The translations under genes and the position numbers were made by a program. Source: Heterobilharzia americana (Eukaryota > Platyhelminthes > Trematoda > Strigeidida > Schistosomatidae). Taken from it: a stretch of DNA of 64,000 nucleotides. The notes under the pieces were generated by a model that had not been told where the DNA came from, did not search any database, and saw nothing but the letters and a program-made list of their open reading frames with translations. Below, one piece after another: positions 48,749 through 61,260 of the stretch. The stretch covers positions 103,472,701 to 103,536,700 of the forward strand of contig OX104134.1 in the NCBI GenBank assembly GCA_944470555.2. The letters run 5' to 3'. Numbering within the stretch: the first letter of the stretch is position 1; each line of letters begins with the position of its first letter.

Positions 48749-49450
48749 TTCAAACTTCTAATGTACACATTTCTAACCGGTACAGGTTTCTCGAAATCGG
48801 CAAATTTCATACTAGACATATCCCAGTAACACGTTAAAAACCTAGATAGGTCATACATATATTTCTATAGTTCTATCATGCATGCATGTTATTACAAAGG
48901 ATTTGCATCAATTACATTATTCACCAAATTGTATTAACATCTCATGGTTGATAGCTGTAGCGTATAGGCTGGTGTGTAGGATATACATTTTTCTAGTTTG
49001 CTGTTAACTTTTCGATTTGTATTTTCCATTCTTATTACATTTTTTTTTCTTCTGTCTATTACAGTGGCACCGAAATACAAAAGTCATGTGGATCTTTTAG
49101 CATCTTCTGTCAAAGAATTGGATAGTCTTGAAAAAAGATCACAGCAAGATTTTCTGCGTTTACGATATGGCGGTGAACTAGCAATATGATGAAAAAGTTT
49201 TATTTTATTTTCAGTAATTGAATTGTCTATCGACTGTTTCTTGTTCTCCTTATTACTTTTGTTGACTGCACTGGTTATTCTCTTTTAAATTTGTGGACTC
49301 TATTACTCTTATTACTTCTGGCTACTATAAAATGCTGAGAGATAGTGTTCTGTGTGATTTTATATCTACTGTATTTCAGGGGAAAAAACGAGGTGCTCAT
49401 AATCTTGTATTTGAGTGTTCATTGTACTTATGACAAGTAGTGGATTCAAT
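47198..49450 (+). pseudogene. Chain of exon-like segments of an unidentified gene, probably decayed
   Basis: Several open segments start after good AG acceptors. 47198: [20 protein letters not shown], then [20 protein letters not shown], and after a frameshift NIPADAFDGKVVYGQKLKQ before a GTAAGT (47412). About 47800: FSTHRSFDGFNLESWDEST-stop-KYVEFKPGEMLQ, then frameshift to SHQLLEREK. 48270-48399: VPLPTEDINKK-stop-ATPQCFEQC and MSPTGIQSTIFRTRSG, whose phase joins ASLTFGLALPSK at 48459. 49068: APKYKSHVDLLASSVKELDS to a stop at 49189. 49382: GKKRGAHNLVFE. The text looks like real protein, but the in-frame TAGs and shifts suggest a pseudogene (or sequence error). No family recognised. Upstream exons could lie in the N gap. 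Confidence 0.4.
48679..48747. repeat. (TA)n microsatellite
   Basis: About 34 uninterrupted dinucleotides, the longest in the window. It sits between exon-like segments of the unidentified locus. Confidence 0.95.
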
Positions 49451-50092
49451 TTGGCGAAATTAGTTTATCAGTCCCATTTGTAGTTATCTGCTTGAGAGTA
49501 TTCACTGATAATGATATGCGAAAGTAGTAGGCTCATAATCAAACATACTTTAGAGTAGAAACAAACATTTTCTATCATGGGTGGCTCAAAATCTAGACTT
49601 CTGGATGCATCACACTGCACTTTATTTAAATAACTTGATAATGAAGGGGAAATGGTTAGATAGCCTTCTGTTTGTAAAAAATGCTCCTTTCAATAACTCG
49701 CTTTCGTTGCAAAGCTGCAGAAGCTGCTAACTAATAAATCAAAAATCATATCAGCAACGTGCGACTGCAAGGACCGTTGTAGGAACAACTAAGTAGCGAG
49801 ATACGTTTCGTTATTTTGTCTAAAAGGACGGATTTTCATAATTGATTGTTTTAGTTGTTGTTGTATGATGGTATTTGGAGTCAGGCTCAGCAACTTTCTC
49901 CAAACCCATATTCGAACACACTCTCAGATGGTGAGGATAATTTCTAATGTCAACACGCAGAATAGTTTAATTAGATTATAAGTTCTCTCTTTTGTCAATC
50001 TATCTGTTAGCTTCTTTAATTTTTTACCATCGAATGATAGTGATTATTATTGGAAGTAAATAAATCCAAATAAATAGGTGTATCATCCCCTC

Positions 50093-51850
50093 AACCTCGC
50101 CTGGTTAACTAGATTACTAGTTGGTCTTAAGCCCGAATAAAAGAGGGAAGGTTGGGCATAGGGCTAGCAACCCTACCCCGTAAAACCAATCCAGTCGCCA
50201 AAGAAACTTGAAAGCACAAAGAAAACATAAAAAATGGAATTGAAACTTATTCCTCTCGGGAATCGGAGAAACTAAATGACTCCAGCTGGTGAAAGCCTTT
50301 GGGAAGCCAATTGGCCGATGTGTCTTCTTTCAATGGAAGCGAAAGTAAACATGGGGATATGGAATGTCCGCACCATGTATGAACTTAGCAATAGTGCCTA
50401 GATTGCAAAAGAGATGCGGAGGTATGACATAGAAGTGCTTGGAATCTGCGAGAAATCTGCAGATGGAATGAAAGTGGACTCTCAATGGATGAACCATTGG
50501 AGTGCAGGGATGAACAACGAAAAAGAACTCAATGCAACCTATAAAACACTACAATGGACAAAGAAGTGAAGAAGAGTGCGCGTAAAGGCAAAAGACACTT
50601 CTACGACACACTGGCAAGTGAAGCAGAACAGGTTGCAGGTAGGAGACACCTGACAACATTTTATCAAATAGCCAGATTACTATCTGGGAGGGAAGAGATA
50701 AACACATGAAACCAATGAAAGATAGCGAAGAAAAACTTAGTTACCAAAGAGAGAAACAAAAAAGCGATGTGCTGACTACTTCATAAACTCTTGGATCGAC
50801 CGCCACCTGCAACTCATCCAAAAATAATGCCAGCAGCCCAGCCACTGAACTGTCAGTGAACACAAGTCCTCCAACAAAAGCAGAAGTGAAGTCCTGAACG
50901 CCATAAAGTTGCCGAAAGCAGGGAATGCAGCAGGACCAGATGGAATCCCGCCAGAAGCACTGAGAACAAACCTAGAGACAACAGCGGACATGCTCACACC
51001 ACTACTGCAGAAGCTTTGGAAGGCAGGAAAGGTACCTGCAGATTGGAAGAAGGCCTACCTTGTCAGAATTCCAAAGAAGGGAGACGTAAGTCTTTGCAAG
51101 AACTGGCACAGAACCATGCTCCTGTCTACCCCAAGCAAAATATTAAGCCGCATCACATGGAGAGATTAAAAGGTGCTCTGGATTCAAAACTACTAATGGA
51201 AAAGGCCGGCTGGCTTCAGGAAGTACAAATCATGTGAGGATCAAATTAAAATGCTACGCATCATCATGGAACAGAGCATAGAATGGCAGTCAACTCGCTA
51301 CCTCGACTTCATCGATTTTGAAAAGGCTTTCGACAGCGTCGACCGAGAAGTAATTTGGCAGCTACTTCAACGCTACGGAGTGCTTCAAATCTTTATCAAC
51401 CTCATTTAACAGCTATATGAAAACACCGAATCCCAAGTGATCCAGAGTGGAAAGCTCAGTGGTGCCTTTGAAGTGAAGATAGGAGTAAGATAAGGCTGCC
51501 ACCTACTATCACCCATGATCTTCCTGATTGTGGTGGACTGGATCATGCAACAAAGTGTGAGGAGCTGTGAGAAGATTGGCATACGCTGGCTGGATCGATG
51601 AAAAGACTCTAGAAGATTCGGGGACATCCCGCTTTAGGCCATGTCGTTGAGTAGAACCCAGACAGGAAACGACGAGTTAGGAGTGGGAAGGTGACATGGA
51701 GGAGATCGTGTGAGGAAGAAATGAAAGTTTGTGGGCAGGTGTTGGGCCAGATTCATAAGACTGTAGAGAAGAGAGTGTAATGGAGACGTGCTACTGAAGC
51801 CCTATGTTCCACTAAGAACCCAAGAGACAAAGACTATCAGTAATAATAAC
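50093..51850 (+). mobile_element. RTE-A retrotransposon with 5' end but large internal deletions
   Basis: The 5' end AACCTCGCCTGGTTAACTAG matches 15787. The endonuclease start (KVNMGIWNVRTMYEL, about 50340) runs only to about 50500, then jumps to the linker (KGKRHFYDTLASEAEQV). The RT keeps NAAGPDGIPPEALRT, ADWKKAYLVRIPKKGDVSLC and TMLLSTPSKILSRI (50909-51169), DFIDFEKAFDSVDREVIWQL (about 51310) and SPMIFLIVVDWIMQQ (about 51512). At about 51620, just before the YADD box, it jumps to the terminal VTWRRSCEEEM...RRATEALCST and a TAATAATAA tail. Defective in both enzymes. Confidence 0.85.
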
Positions 51851-52019
51851 CCCTTATGTAATATTTTTTATCGTTAGTTCATATGACTTGATTGGTGTTT
51901 TCAGACATCTAGCTCAGTGCACACAGCACTATCAAAGTCATCCTCCTGAGCTACAAGTAATCTCCATCATCTCAAAATATCTACAGGTATGCGACACCGG
52001 TCATATTTATTGACCTATA

Positions 52020-52430
52020 GGCGACATTTTAGCCGTTGGCCGTGAGGTGTCTGAGTGCTAAGGGAGTTCCAAGAATGCATATCAAAGCTCTCTACTGAAA
52101 CTCGCTACCGTGTAACGGTTTATAAAAAGTTGTCATCTGAAGCAATCAGAACCATTGAAGTTCACTGCCAGAATCTTCATCCGAATTTTCTTTAGCCATG
52201 CTTATGGCTACCTCTGACTGTTTGACTTACAGTATGCAGATGACATAGTCTTATTAGTCGAAAATGCAGATACTTTTGAATACACTGAGCAGAAATCTGA
52301 TCTTGTTTGTCTATTGTTGTTGCACCTGTCACTTACAAGACGATGCTTTTGTAATGATCTGCACCAAATCCTTGTTGGTTGGGTAGTTGCATCTGGCTGA
52401 GTGGGTTGGTTACTGATGATATCTTGGTCC
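52020..52430 (+). mobile_element. RTE-B reverse-transcriptase fossil
   Basis: Frames show GVPRMHIKALY, RYRVTVYKKLSSE and, at about 52230, LQYADDIVLLVENADTFEY: an intact YADD box with the following LL-ENAD. Flanking parts are decayed. It has no endonuclease or 3' tail. Confidence 0.65.
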
Positions 52431-54115
52431 AGATGGAAAAAGTTTTTCAGGCATCAGTCAACCTACACCATCAATAACATTGGCGAGAACGAGTATACTG
52501 TGTATCAGTTTGCTTTCTACTGTTGTGCAGCTGTGATACATGATTATTTAAAGTAGAACATGAACAAATCAGACGTTATACATCATAGGTTTTTTCGTAA
52601 TAATGCTCGCATGCAGTAGAAAAAACTGAGTAAACAATGTTGACGTAAGGCGTAGAATACCAAGCACGAAAGGCAAGTTCGTGTTTATGGTTGTGAGACT
52701 GCAGCGACATAGGTGCGAAATCACTGTCTACCTTGATTTGAATTGTTAGCGGAAGTGTGGTTGGGTTGAGAGTTAGCATACTAAGAAATGAGGCCTCGGC
52801 TCATTGCTGCAAACCGTGTAAGAAGGGGTTGATTGGTGCCGTCGAGCCGATCAAAATCGACTCTCAAGCATGTGTAACATCATCTATTTGAGATCTTGGA
52901 AATCTGTTTGTTATACTCATTTTAATGTTATTTATTATCAAAGGAAGTCTTCTATTTTATATTGTGGATTGTGACGATAAGAGTGGTCGAACAAAGCCTT
53001 TTGATGCCTTACCCACTCTACTCAGTAATTTTGTACTTCCATCTCTAAAAACGTTTTGTGGCAAACAATCTGATTCTTGGCTTAGTTTCAAGTTTGAATC
53101 TAAGTCCAACAGCCATCAGTTGCGCCTTTCTCTTGGTTGTTCATCAGTTTAAACTGATTGGTGTTGTAAACTACTTTGAAATCAATCAGTTTTTCACAGA
53201 TTTCCCAAACAATTTTATTGAAAATAGATTGACTTTTAAAAAACATACGACATTTAGTTGGTGTTTCGAAAACAAGATATGTCATCATCAACGATCACTT
53301 TTGTAATATCAAAGAATTCCTGTCTATTTCTCGTAAGTACGAAAACTTGATTGCAGTCAATCAGTATGTTTTTTTGCTTAGATTAACAGCTGTTCCACGA
53401 AAATCAACAACTAGATACAGATATTATAAGATTGTTTACTATGTTGTAGCCAATTAGCAGATAGTATGTATAAAGGTTAATCTATCGATTATTAAACTTA
53501 CTTTTACTAGAAAAAATATATATATGATGATAGATTTAAACAAAGTTTGATATTTTATTGATAACAGCATAGTCTAATTGTGTCCGTATTAACACTTAGA
53601 TCAAACTTTTCTATGTAATCAGCGAAATATTTTCAGTCTAAATATAGTCAGTGTTTCTCTCAATTATAGTGTATGTTTTCTTATTGATAACCAAAAAAGC
53701 ATTCATACTTCAGGAGTGCAAAATTGGCGTCTTTTTTGCAAAAATCTTATTCGGTACTGAAAGAAATCCATGTGTTATTAGGAAAGTGTTAGCAATTTTT
53801 CTAAACTTTTCAACGGAGGTTTAGATTTTAGTTAATCATCGTTTATGGGAAAACGTAGCAGATAAAATGAAGAATCCACCTGCAGTCTGTTATACATTTC
53901 TATTTTGCGTCTAATTGTCTGATATTATTTCCTATTTGTTGTAAGAACAGCATTACAGACCGTAAATGATTCTCAGAAAGAGCTGGTGGTTCTCGGCAAC
54001 TTATTGTGAATTAATGGATGCAAATGAACACATCCCTGCAGGCTCTTCGCACACAATGTGCGACGGAAGCAACTTATATGTAGACTATCAAGTAGTCTAC
54101 ATAATAACCGCGTAT
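52431..54115. other. No recognised feature
   Basis: AT-rich; open frames at 52925-53306 lack motifs. Confidence 0.4.
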
Positions 54116-54119
54116 AGTG

Positions 54120-56030
54120 GTGGTTAGCGAAGGCTAAACAGATGATAATAGGTAAAAACCGATCAAGGAAAGTGCTGCAAAAAGGTTAGTATGACTAAGG
54201 TGATGAAGGATTGGTATGTGATTCACTTGCAGGAGAGACGACTGGAAAGATAGGTGGAACACTTCGACGGACGATTTAACATACCTCCGGCTATTACCGC
54301 GTTGCCGGCCATCCAGTCGGAACGTGAATAGGACATTGAGATAGGTCCTCCAACTCTTGGTGAAGTTAAGAGGGCTGTCAGTAACCTTTAATGAAGAAAG
54401 GAATCACGGCTAGATGGACTGACATAGGAGACGTTTAACGGGGGTGGTTGAGGATTATTCGTCAGATTCAGTGAAATGTTAGCTGTTGTAAGCAAGTCAG
54501 ATATGATCGCTACTGGCTGGTCTCAATTACTGATTGTACCAGTCTTCAAGAAAGGAAAGAAATCCTCCTGCGACAAACGCAGGCGACTCAGCCGGACGAA
54601 CATAGTGTCTAAGATTTCAGCTTCTATAATTCTCAGAGACATAAATGGAGCTCAGCAACACCAAACCTGAGAGGAGCAAGAAATTCCCACATCTGGCCGT
54701 ATATACCTCGACCAAATATTCACTCTCCTCCAGTTTCTGGAACACAGATACACTTACCGATGCCTGGCACTAGCTGCATTTCGTAACCTGAAGGCATCAT
54801 TCCATTTCGTCGATCGAGAGGCTTTTTGATGGTATCTTTTCACTGAATGGGGTGCTGAGTGAGTACATCACCCTCTTGAAAGCTCTATATGCGGATTCCC
54901 ATGAGCCTTTTAAGACCTTTACTGAGTTGTGTACGTCGAGTGATGTCCACCCTCCCAATTTGTTTTCAACTTTGTCATAGACGTACGTACGGAGGTCTCC
55001 CTCTCATCTTCTGCATTTAAAGGAAAGGAACTTATCATAGGAAGACTCCTCAGTGGATCTGGAGTACACAGATGACATAGTCCCGTTAGGTGAAGATGTT
55101 GGCAAAATGCAGTCTTCTGGACAATTTGACTGGCAAATTGAAAATGTTTGGGATGCGTTATTTACCACCCAAATGTAAATTGTTTCTCTAGGATTGGTCT
55201 TTGCTAGTTCCTTGTCTAACAATAGAGAGTGAAATGGTTGAGGGATCTAACGACTTCACTTACTTGGAAATTCGGAACAGCCCCAATGAGTCAGTGACCG
55301 ACGAAATCTCTTCATGGATAAAAAAAGGCTCAGTCTGGTTTCGAAAACCGCCATTTATGGCGCCTCTGTGATATCCGGTCGTCTACTGAGAGTCGAGTGT
55401 ACTGGCATGCTTGCTGTTCAACTATCTGACTAGGAAGCTTGACCCATTATAGGTAACGGACATGAAAAGATTTCAGATGTTTCACTAGCCTCGCCTTCTT
55501 AATTTGGGCAGTGAGTGCATCGTGGTGTCACCACGTTGGTGGCCATAGAAGTCAGGTGTAGAGTTCTATGAAGGAGCGGAAAGTCAGTTGATGGTGTTGT
55601 GCACCTTCATCGACTCGGGTAGTTAGGGTACGTGTCATCCATGCCTATTCACCGTATGCCTCATCACATTGTTGTCTAAAGAGTGTTCAGGCTGAAAGAA
55701 GGTCAGAGTTAATCAGATTAAAACATGGTATCAGTGACTGAAGTCTGGTTGTTGGTCTGAGCCGTGTAAGGGGGTGTAGACTTCTTGATTAGGGTCCACG
55801 GGAAAAAAAACTAGCGTTTGGAGACTCTAGGTGTAATGGTTTGGAATCGACCTCAGTCTCGAGATGTATCTGCGCTTTATCTGCATGTTAGCTTTCATCC
55901 TGGCTTTCACTGTGCTTGGTTGGTATGCTTTGGTTTCTTTTTGCCACCTTTGTCTGCCTACTTCATTTCTTTATCTCTCATCGTAGTGCATTTTGACTTG
56001 ATGTGCTGACATAAGATGTGAAAGCCTCCA
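54120..56030 (+). mobile_element. RTE-B retrotransposon, RT to 3' end, heavily decayed
   Basis: Linker/RT start ERRLER..EHF and ALPAIQSERE-DIEIGPPTL (54230-54360). Then WSQLLIVPVFKKGKKSSCDK (54510-54580), VYTDDIVPLGEDVGKMQSS (about 55058-55115; the Asp pair kept), SSLSNNREW, SEQPQ-SDRRN, the tail HLHRLG-LGYVSSMPIHRMPHH (about 55600-55670), and a 3' stretch QSRDVSALYLH and TTTTGACTTGATGTGCTGA (about 55990). Nearly every block is in a different frame. 5' truncated. Confidence 0.75.
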
Positions 56031-56373
56031 TTGTTACGCAGTAATTCCAGGTCTTATTTTGCTTCTTTCTGTCTCAAAGATATGTGAAACCTCTGTTTCA
56101 TAAACGATTGAAGATATCATTGGTTTTTTTCATTATTTCACTTGAAAAACCCATTGAAAAGGAATAAATTTTCACATTTCTTATCTTTCATTTATGGTTT
56201 GTTAACAGAATGAATGCTTCAATGACTTTTTTAATATATGCTTTTTGCTGAATGAATGTTGGAAAGTTTACCATATCTCTTCTTTGTATTAGTAGTATTT
56301 GTCGTTTCTTTGTCACTATTTATTTTTCCAATGGATTTGATTTAGATAATAATGCTTTATTAGGTTCCGTTTA

Positions 56374-56802
56374 TTGGATTTTTGTTTCGTAAGTGGTTAT
56401 CCTTATGAAAACGGAATTTTTTTTCCTGATATCTTGCAGTGTCCGACTCCCGGGCCTTTTAAAATACTACTTATTACTTCTGGTTTCTGCCTATGGATAT
56501 ATCTCTTTTCCGTTACCATTAGTCATACTGTTATATGCCTAATAACCATTAGTCGGAAAACGTTATTCGTAGAGCATGTTTGCAGACTATTTTATGATTG
56601 TTTCTGGTTGATGATATCCTGCATGATAGTGGAACACTTATCAACCCAAACCGCAGCTCAAAAAACAACTCAGTATAGAAAATCAAGTTGGATATCCGAA
56701 TTGTATACAATAGAAAGTGTGATGTTTAAAACATTTGAACGTTTTAGCTGTATTGCTCGTTTACCTTGTATTCCGAGTAACTCATGGATCATGTTTACCT
56801 AA
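56374..56802 (+). other. 142-residue open frame of unknown nature
   Basis: Unusually long for this AT-rich stretch. It is hydrophobic at its centre (KILLITSGFCLWIYLFSVTI; LFYDCFWLMISCMIVEH), giving two possible membrane segments, with a charged C-terminal third. There are no family motifs and no clear splice context, so chance openness is likely. Confidence 0.15.
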
Positions 56803-57520
56803 CAGTTTATTATCTATAGGTAAAAACCTTTGCACTGATGAAGTCTTGTCATTTTCCAACAAATTCTTGTGAAAGATGACCTTGAAAATCATTGAGATAT
56901 TATCCTGTATTCGTTTCATATGCTTATAATTTGGCTTCTTGTAATTAGTAATATCTTAGTGGTTCAACCCCAAAAACAGCTGTTGTGAAAAGGTGAATGT
57001 ATTAGGTAACCTAATTTTTTCCTGAATCCATGAAGTTCCTTTGGATCTATTCAAAAAGTTACCATTGTCACAAAATATCCTTAACTGGATTATGTCTTTT
57101 TGGTTGAAGTTGTCATACTTTACCTTCCTATTTATATTTTGCCTCTGAAATATGTTCAGTTATAAGCAATAGTCTGTAAGCCGAATCCCTAAACAGACTA
57201 CTGTACTGATGAATAAAATTTAGAAGGCCAAGCAAACTGGTTCATTCTTCACTACGGGCTATCATGATATTGAGCTAAGAAATGAGGGGAAACAATCAAA
57301 TTAGTTTGGATAGTAGCACACAGTTGTCCAGTGGACAAGTTTCAAATATGTTGAAATATACCTTCCCAGTTCCACTTTTAACTAATGTGTATAAAGTATT
57401 TCCTGTTTAATTAGTACTGAATTAAATATGGCATGTTCATTTGATCAGTGTTTAGGCTAATTGTAACTCATGTAAGTGTTTTAAGTCAGTTAAACATCAA
57501 TAGGATAAGCTGTTAATTAG
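56803..57520. other. No recognised feature
   Basis: AT-rich, nothing supported. Confidence 0.4.
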
Positions 57521-57524
57521 ATGG

Positions 57525-57700
57525 GGGCAATCAGCAGGAAGCCTTGGACCTAGATTTCGTAACTTTAAGCTCTCGATGAAAATAATGTCCTGCCTGGGGT
57601 TCGAACCCTCATTACTCACTGCTCCAGTCAGAGCCGTTACCACTGAGATATTAGGGCCACAACTGACCTCCTATACTACTGGATTAGTTACATTATTTGG
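57525..57700 (-). repeat. tRNA-derived SINE-like repeat, well-preserved A and B boxes
   Basis: On minus, TATCTCAGTGGTAACGGCTC is a good A box and GAGGGTTCGAACCCCAGG a near-consensus B box, so a tRNA-like RNA polymerase III promoter is visible. The downstream body includes ACGAAATCTAGGTCCAAGGC. I see no cloverleaf acceptor stem, so it is a SINE rather than a tRNA gene. It is in head-to-tail arrangement with the next copy. Confidence 0.65.
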
Positions 57701-57739
57701 TCATTGGAGGGTAACCAACTCCATGTTGCCTAGTCCAGT

Positions 57740-57965
57740 GTGCTGATCGAATTCTTTGCTATCTGGTCACCAAGCTAAGAGGCTCACCATCGTGATGGAT
57801 TGTTGTAGACATTAACTGGATCGAGACAATCAACGGGAATCCTTAGAGGTAAGTTTCATTTTTTTTGTACTCGTCACTAAGGTATATCTGCAACCTCGAC
57901 GGAGATGATATCTAACCTGAGATTCAAACCTGCGTCACTCAACATTCAATCTTCACTTCCATTAC
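57740..57965 (-). repeat. Second tandem copy of the same SINE-like repeat
   Basis: Minus strand B box AGGTTTGAATCTCAGG, then GACGAGTAC and the CCTCTAAGGATTCCCGTTG and CACGATGGTGAGCCTCTTAG body. It is more eroded than the copy at 57525-57700. Confidence 0.5.
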
Positions 57966-59990
57966 TTTTGATGTGGGAATGTATTATCCTCTTTTCATAA
58001 AAATATTGACGAGATATAACCATTTATCCGCGAATAAGAACAAGGAATTTATCAGTGAAGAAATATTTCTTTTCAAAAGAAATATTGAGAATAGCAATCG
58101 ACAAAAGTTGGCAATGTCTAACTAAATGTCAGTATAATTTTTTTAGTCAAAAGCCGTCTCAGCTGCTTAACTGTTTCAAATGAGTTCTCATGACTAATTT
58201 TCTGTAATCTTAATCAACCATATCACAGCTTGTGATCCAATATTTTACGGAGATTTCGGAGCATTCTGTGGTAGCAGCTGTGATCATTGCCGATAAGTCA
58301 TGAAAGAAGAAGTATCTACCTACTAACTATCGGTTTTCTGGGTAGTAATCAATATCATCTTCGATTGTCTTAAGCGATAACTGAATCCATAGTGTGATCA
58401 CAAAGCTAAATATAACCATATCAATGGATTTCGATTTATTTATAGTGGGATAAAAAGTGAATATATATATACCCTACTTTGATCCATTTCGCTCCACTCC
58501 ATGCGTAATACCCATGCAATCGTTTTCAACATCTCGACAACTGCTAACAAAAGAATTACATCTCTGTGTACTTTTCATAGCAATAATTAGTAACTTTATA
58601 GGCTGATTGGTATATCTATATTTGGTTGTTCTCTAGATGGATTCTACTCTAACCAACTTCGGACATGATGATAGTCAGTTGCTCGGTTTGTGTAACATAT
58701 GACCCGTGCATCTTAGTCCACGTAGATTTTTATTGTCATACTATCTGAGTCACCTACACTTCTGTGTCTAACTCCAACACTGGTAACTGGATGTTTTCAT
58801 CACAGGTGAGCAATGCTTTAAAAAAAGTTATGAATAGAAATCAATTCATCAGTACTTTGTTTGTCTACATTCTCTTAAAACTAGGGATTCTATTTTATTA
58901 CCAACTTTCTACCCAGTTATCTTACTTCTTTTCATCAATAATCAATGATAATAATGGTAAGAAATGAGTTTCTCAATATCATTTTTCAGTTACAATTTTT
59001 CCTTTTTCCTCTTCTTCCTAATTAAGGACAACTTAACATATCGATTACCAACATTCTTTAAGCAGTGGTGAGGACATTTCCAAGAACAAATAAAAACACA
59101 CTAGCATGCTAGAACACCTACAGAAACACGGACACACTATGAAGAAAAATATGACATCGTTTGCTAGGAAAGCTCATTCTAAACAATTCCTAGGGCAACC
59201 CTCAAGTTTTCACGCATATCTTGAAACAATCCATTGATTTCCGTTACTTTTTTCTACAGATTAGGAAATCTGCAGAACAGGAGTTGCTATCTTTTCTTTT
59301 GGTATCTGTGATTTTCTCTGCCTAAATTCTAATGAATACCAATGACTTAATTAAATGGTCTGGAGAACTCTTTTAGAAGAAACCTTACTAATTACTTGCT
59401 GTTAACGTGATATCAATAAGTATCTGACTGAAAAGTACACTACTATACGACTGACGTCTGACCCATTATGATATTCATCTGCGTTTTACCATGAACCACT
59501 AAGTCCCCTACTGTTATAAACATGTTTCCTTTTAGTTGCGTTCACATTTAAGCCTATCGGCGGAAACAGTTGAGTAGAGGAATACTTCCAGAAAAAGGAA
59601 TGAATATAGTCGTGTGCTATAACCTAATATTTATATATATCAAATTAGCGTATATTTAAAACTGTATAATTTAATAAAAACGATTGAGTTCAAAGTGTAA
59701 ACTATGTTGACAACTTTCAATTCAGTGTACTTTTGTCACTGAGTAACACAAATAATTCAGTGTATTTATAATTTCTTTAATTACAAATAAGCGGTCAGTA
59801 CAACATTATCCATTTGAACTAACGTCTAGTATTATTGTCCGTAGTTAATTTCTATAGTTAAGAAGTAATTTCTACCTTCTCAAGATAATTTTGTGTATCG
59901 AATTTATTATCAACAACAGCTCCATTCTCAGTAATTGTGACATCGATCTTCTCTAAACAAATGAAAAGTTAGGCTAGATCCTGTTAAAGT
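57966..59990. other. No recognised feature
   Basis: AT-rich. The 67-residue frame at 58764 is Phe/Leu/Ser-rich and carries no motif. Confidence 0.4.
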
Positions 59991-59994
59991 CTAT

Positions 59995-60165
59995 TTAGTG
60001 GCTACCAGTGGGATCGATAACCCTTATTTGGTCCTGTATGAGACTCAGCTAGATGTACATACACCCTAGTGAATGACTTTTCAACTGAGACTCGAACCCA
60101 TTACTCATCGCTTCAAACTCCAAAACGTTGTCTACTAGCACACAAGAGCCATCTCTTGTGCGATG
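59995..60165 (-). repeat. tRNA-derived SINE-like repeat with a possible hammerhead remnant
   Basis: On minus, GAGTAATGGGTTCGAGTCTCAG is a B box. Farther on, CTGAGTCTCATACAGGACCAAA resembles a hammerhead core in which CTGATGAG has lost three bases and GGACGAAA has become GGACCAAA. Confidence 0.45.
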
Positions 60166-60589
60166 GATATAAGTTGCTGTTCATTGATACTTGTAATCTC
60201 CTGTTGCTATATATTACCGAGTAGAATACAACACAATGAGTCACCGGACAATATCGAGTCCTCATAGAGGCTCATCTGCCAACAGAGGTCGAGCGATTTG
60301 ACCCAATTTATCGACGGAAAATTACAAATTTCAGTAAATGGACAGTATTCTGTTTCTAGATTCACTGAAGAAACCATTGCTGTATACGCTTGAATCCATC
60401 ATTCCTAAATTAGTATGCACCAGTTATCTGAAACATGGTTCACCAATGCTGTAAACGGCTGCAAATACTTGCTGTTTCTGAATGAAGATCAAGTGAAAAC
60501 TTTGTCTGCAGCAGGATTTGAACCAGTGGCTGACAGAAAACCGACTCGGTGCTCAATCGACTTGACTATTGACAATGTCGTACCTTTGC

Positions 60590-61260
60590 TTCAAACGTTA
60601 TTACAAGCTCATATGCATATGCGCAAACGGCAAGCACAGTGAAACCTGTTTGCGTCGATTGGGAGCTGAGAACGTCAATTATACATTTAGGGAGGTGATA
60701 GGTAAGTGTGTATCTGAACGTGGCATCAATACTCAACCTGAGGAGACGTGGAGTAATATTTAATGTGCTGTAGAAACAACGGTAAAAATAGTTGGTAACC
60801 TACATTCATAGGTTCGTTGAAAGTAGATATTGAAGAGTTTAAAGGCATCTTCGTAGCAAAGCTTACGTGTAGTGGGATCACAATTTGGCCAATGTCGAAT
60901 TAAGTTGTAGGGTACTAGGGAAGGCAGGTAAACTAGTCGGAATCTTGAACTTTCAGCGACCGAGGTGGCTTGGATATGTGTTGCGCATTCTGATCCACTG
61001 CCTACCTCGTCGTCCAATGTCAGTAGAAGTTGGATTGCGTAGGAAGAAAGCATAGGGTGCCCAGAGCATGAGATCGCATGAGTCTAGGAAGTTTGTGAAT
61101 GTTGGTGTGAGGCATGTAGGTAGGTGCAGACTGCTTGGTCGGGATCCGCTAGACGGCAGGAGTCAGTGGTTGAAGACCCTTGGTGATATATCTGAAAACT
61201 GGTCACAAAGGTGTAGATGAATTCTTCTTTACCTCTAAAGTTTAAACATTCTCACTAACC
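60590..61260 (+). mobile_element. Internally deleted RTE-B copy (linker joined to 3' tail)
   Basis: Endonuclease end LLQAHMHMRKRQAQ, then the linker ENVNYTF and NTQPEETWSNI-CAVETTVKI (60640-60790), parallel to 4640-4790. It then passes straight to VGSQFGQCRIKL and RPRWLGYVLRILIHCLPRRP (60900-61015), GRDPLDGRSQWLKTLGD and a short 3'UTR. The whole RT core is missing. Stops are scattered through it. Confidence 0.65.

Noticed and set aside
48667..48858. 63-residue frame with Tyr-Ile repeats (also at 40943-41306)
   Set aside because: Translation of (TA)n microsatellites.
57590..57660. Possible tRNA gene (good A and B boxes)
   Set aside because: No acceptor-stem pairing or anticodon arm in the right place, and the sequence continues into a repeated body shared with other loci; it is a SINE head.
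58764..58967. 67-residue hydrophobic plus frame
   Set aside because: Phe/Leu/Ile/Ser-rich composition expected by chance in AT-rich DNA; no motif and no splice context linking it to anything.
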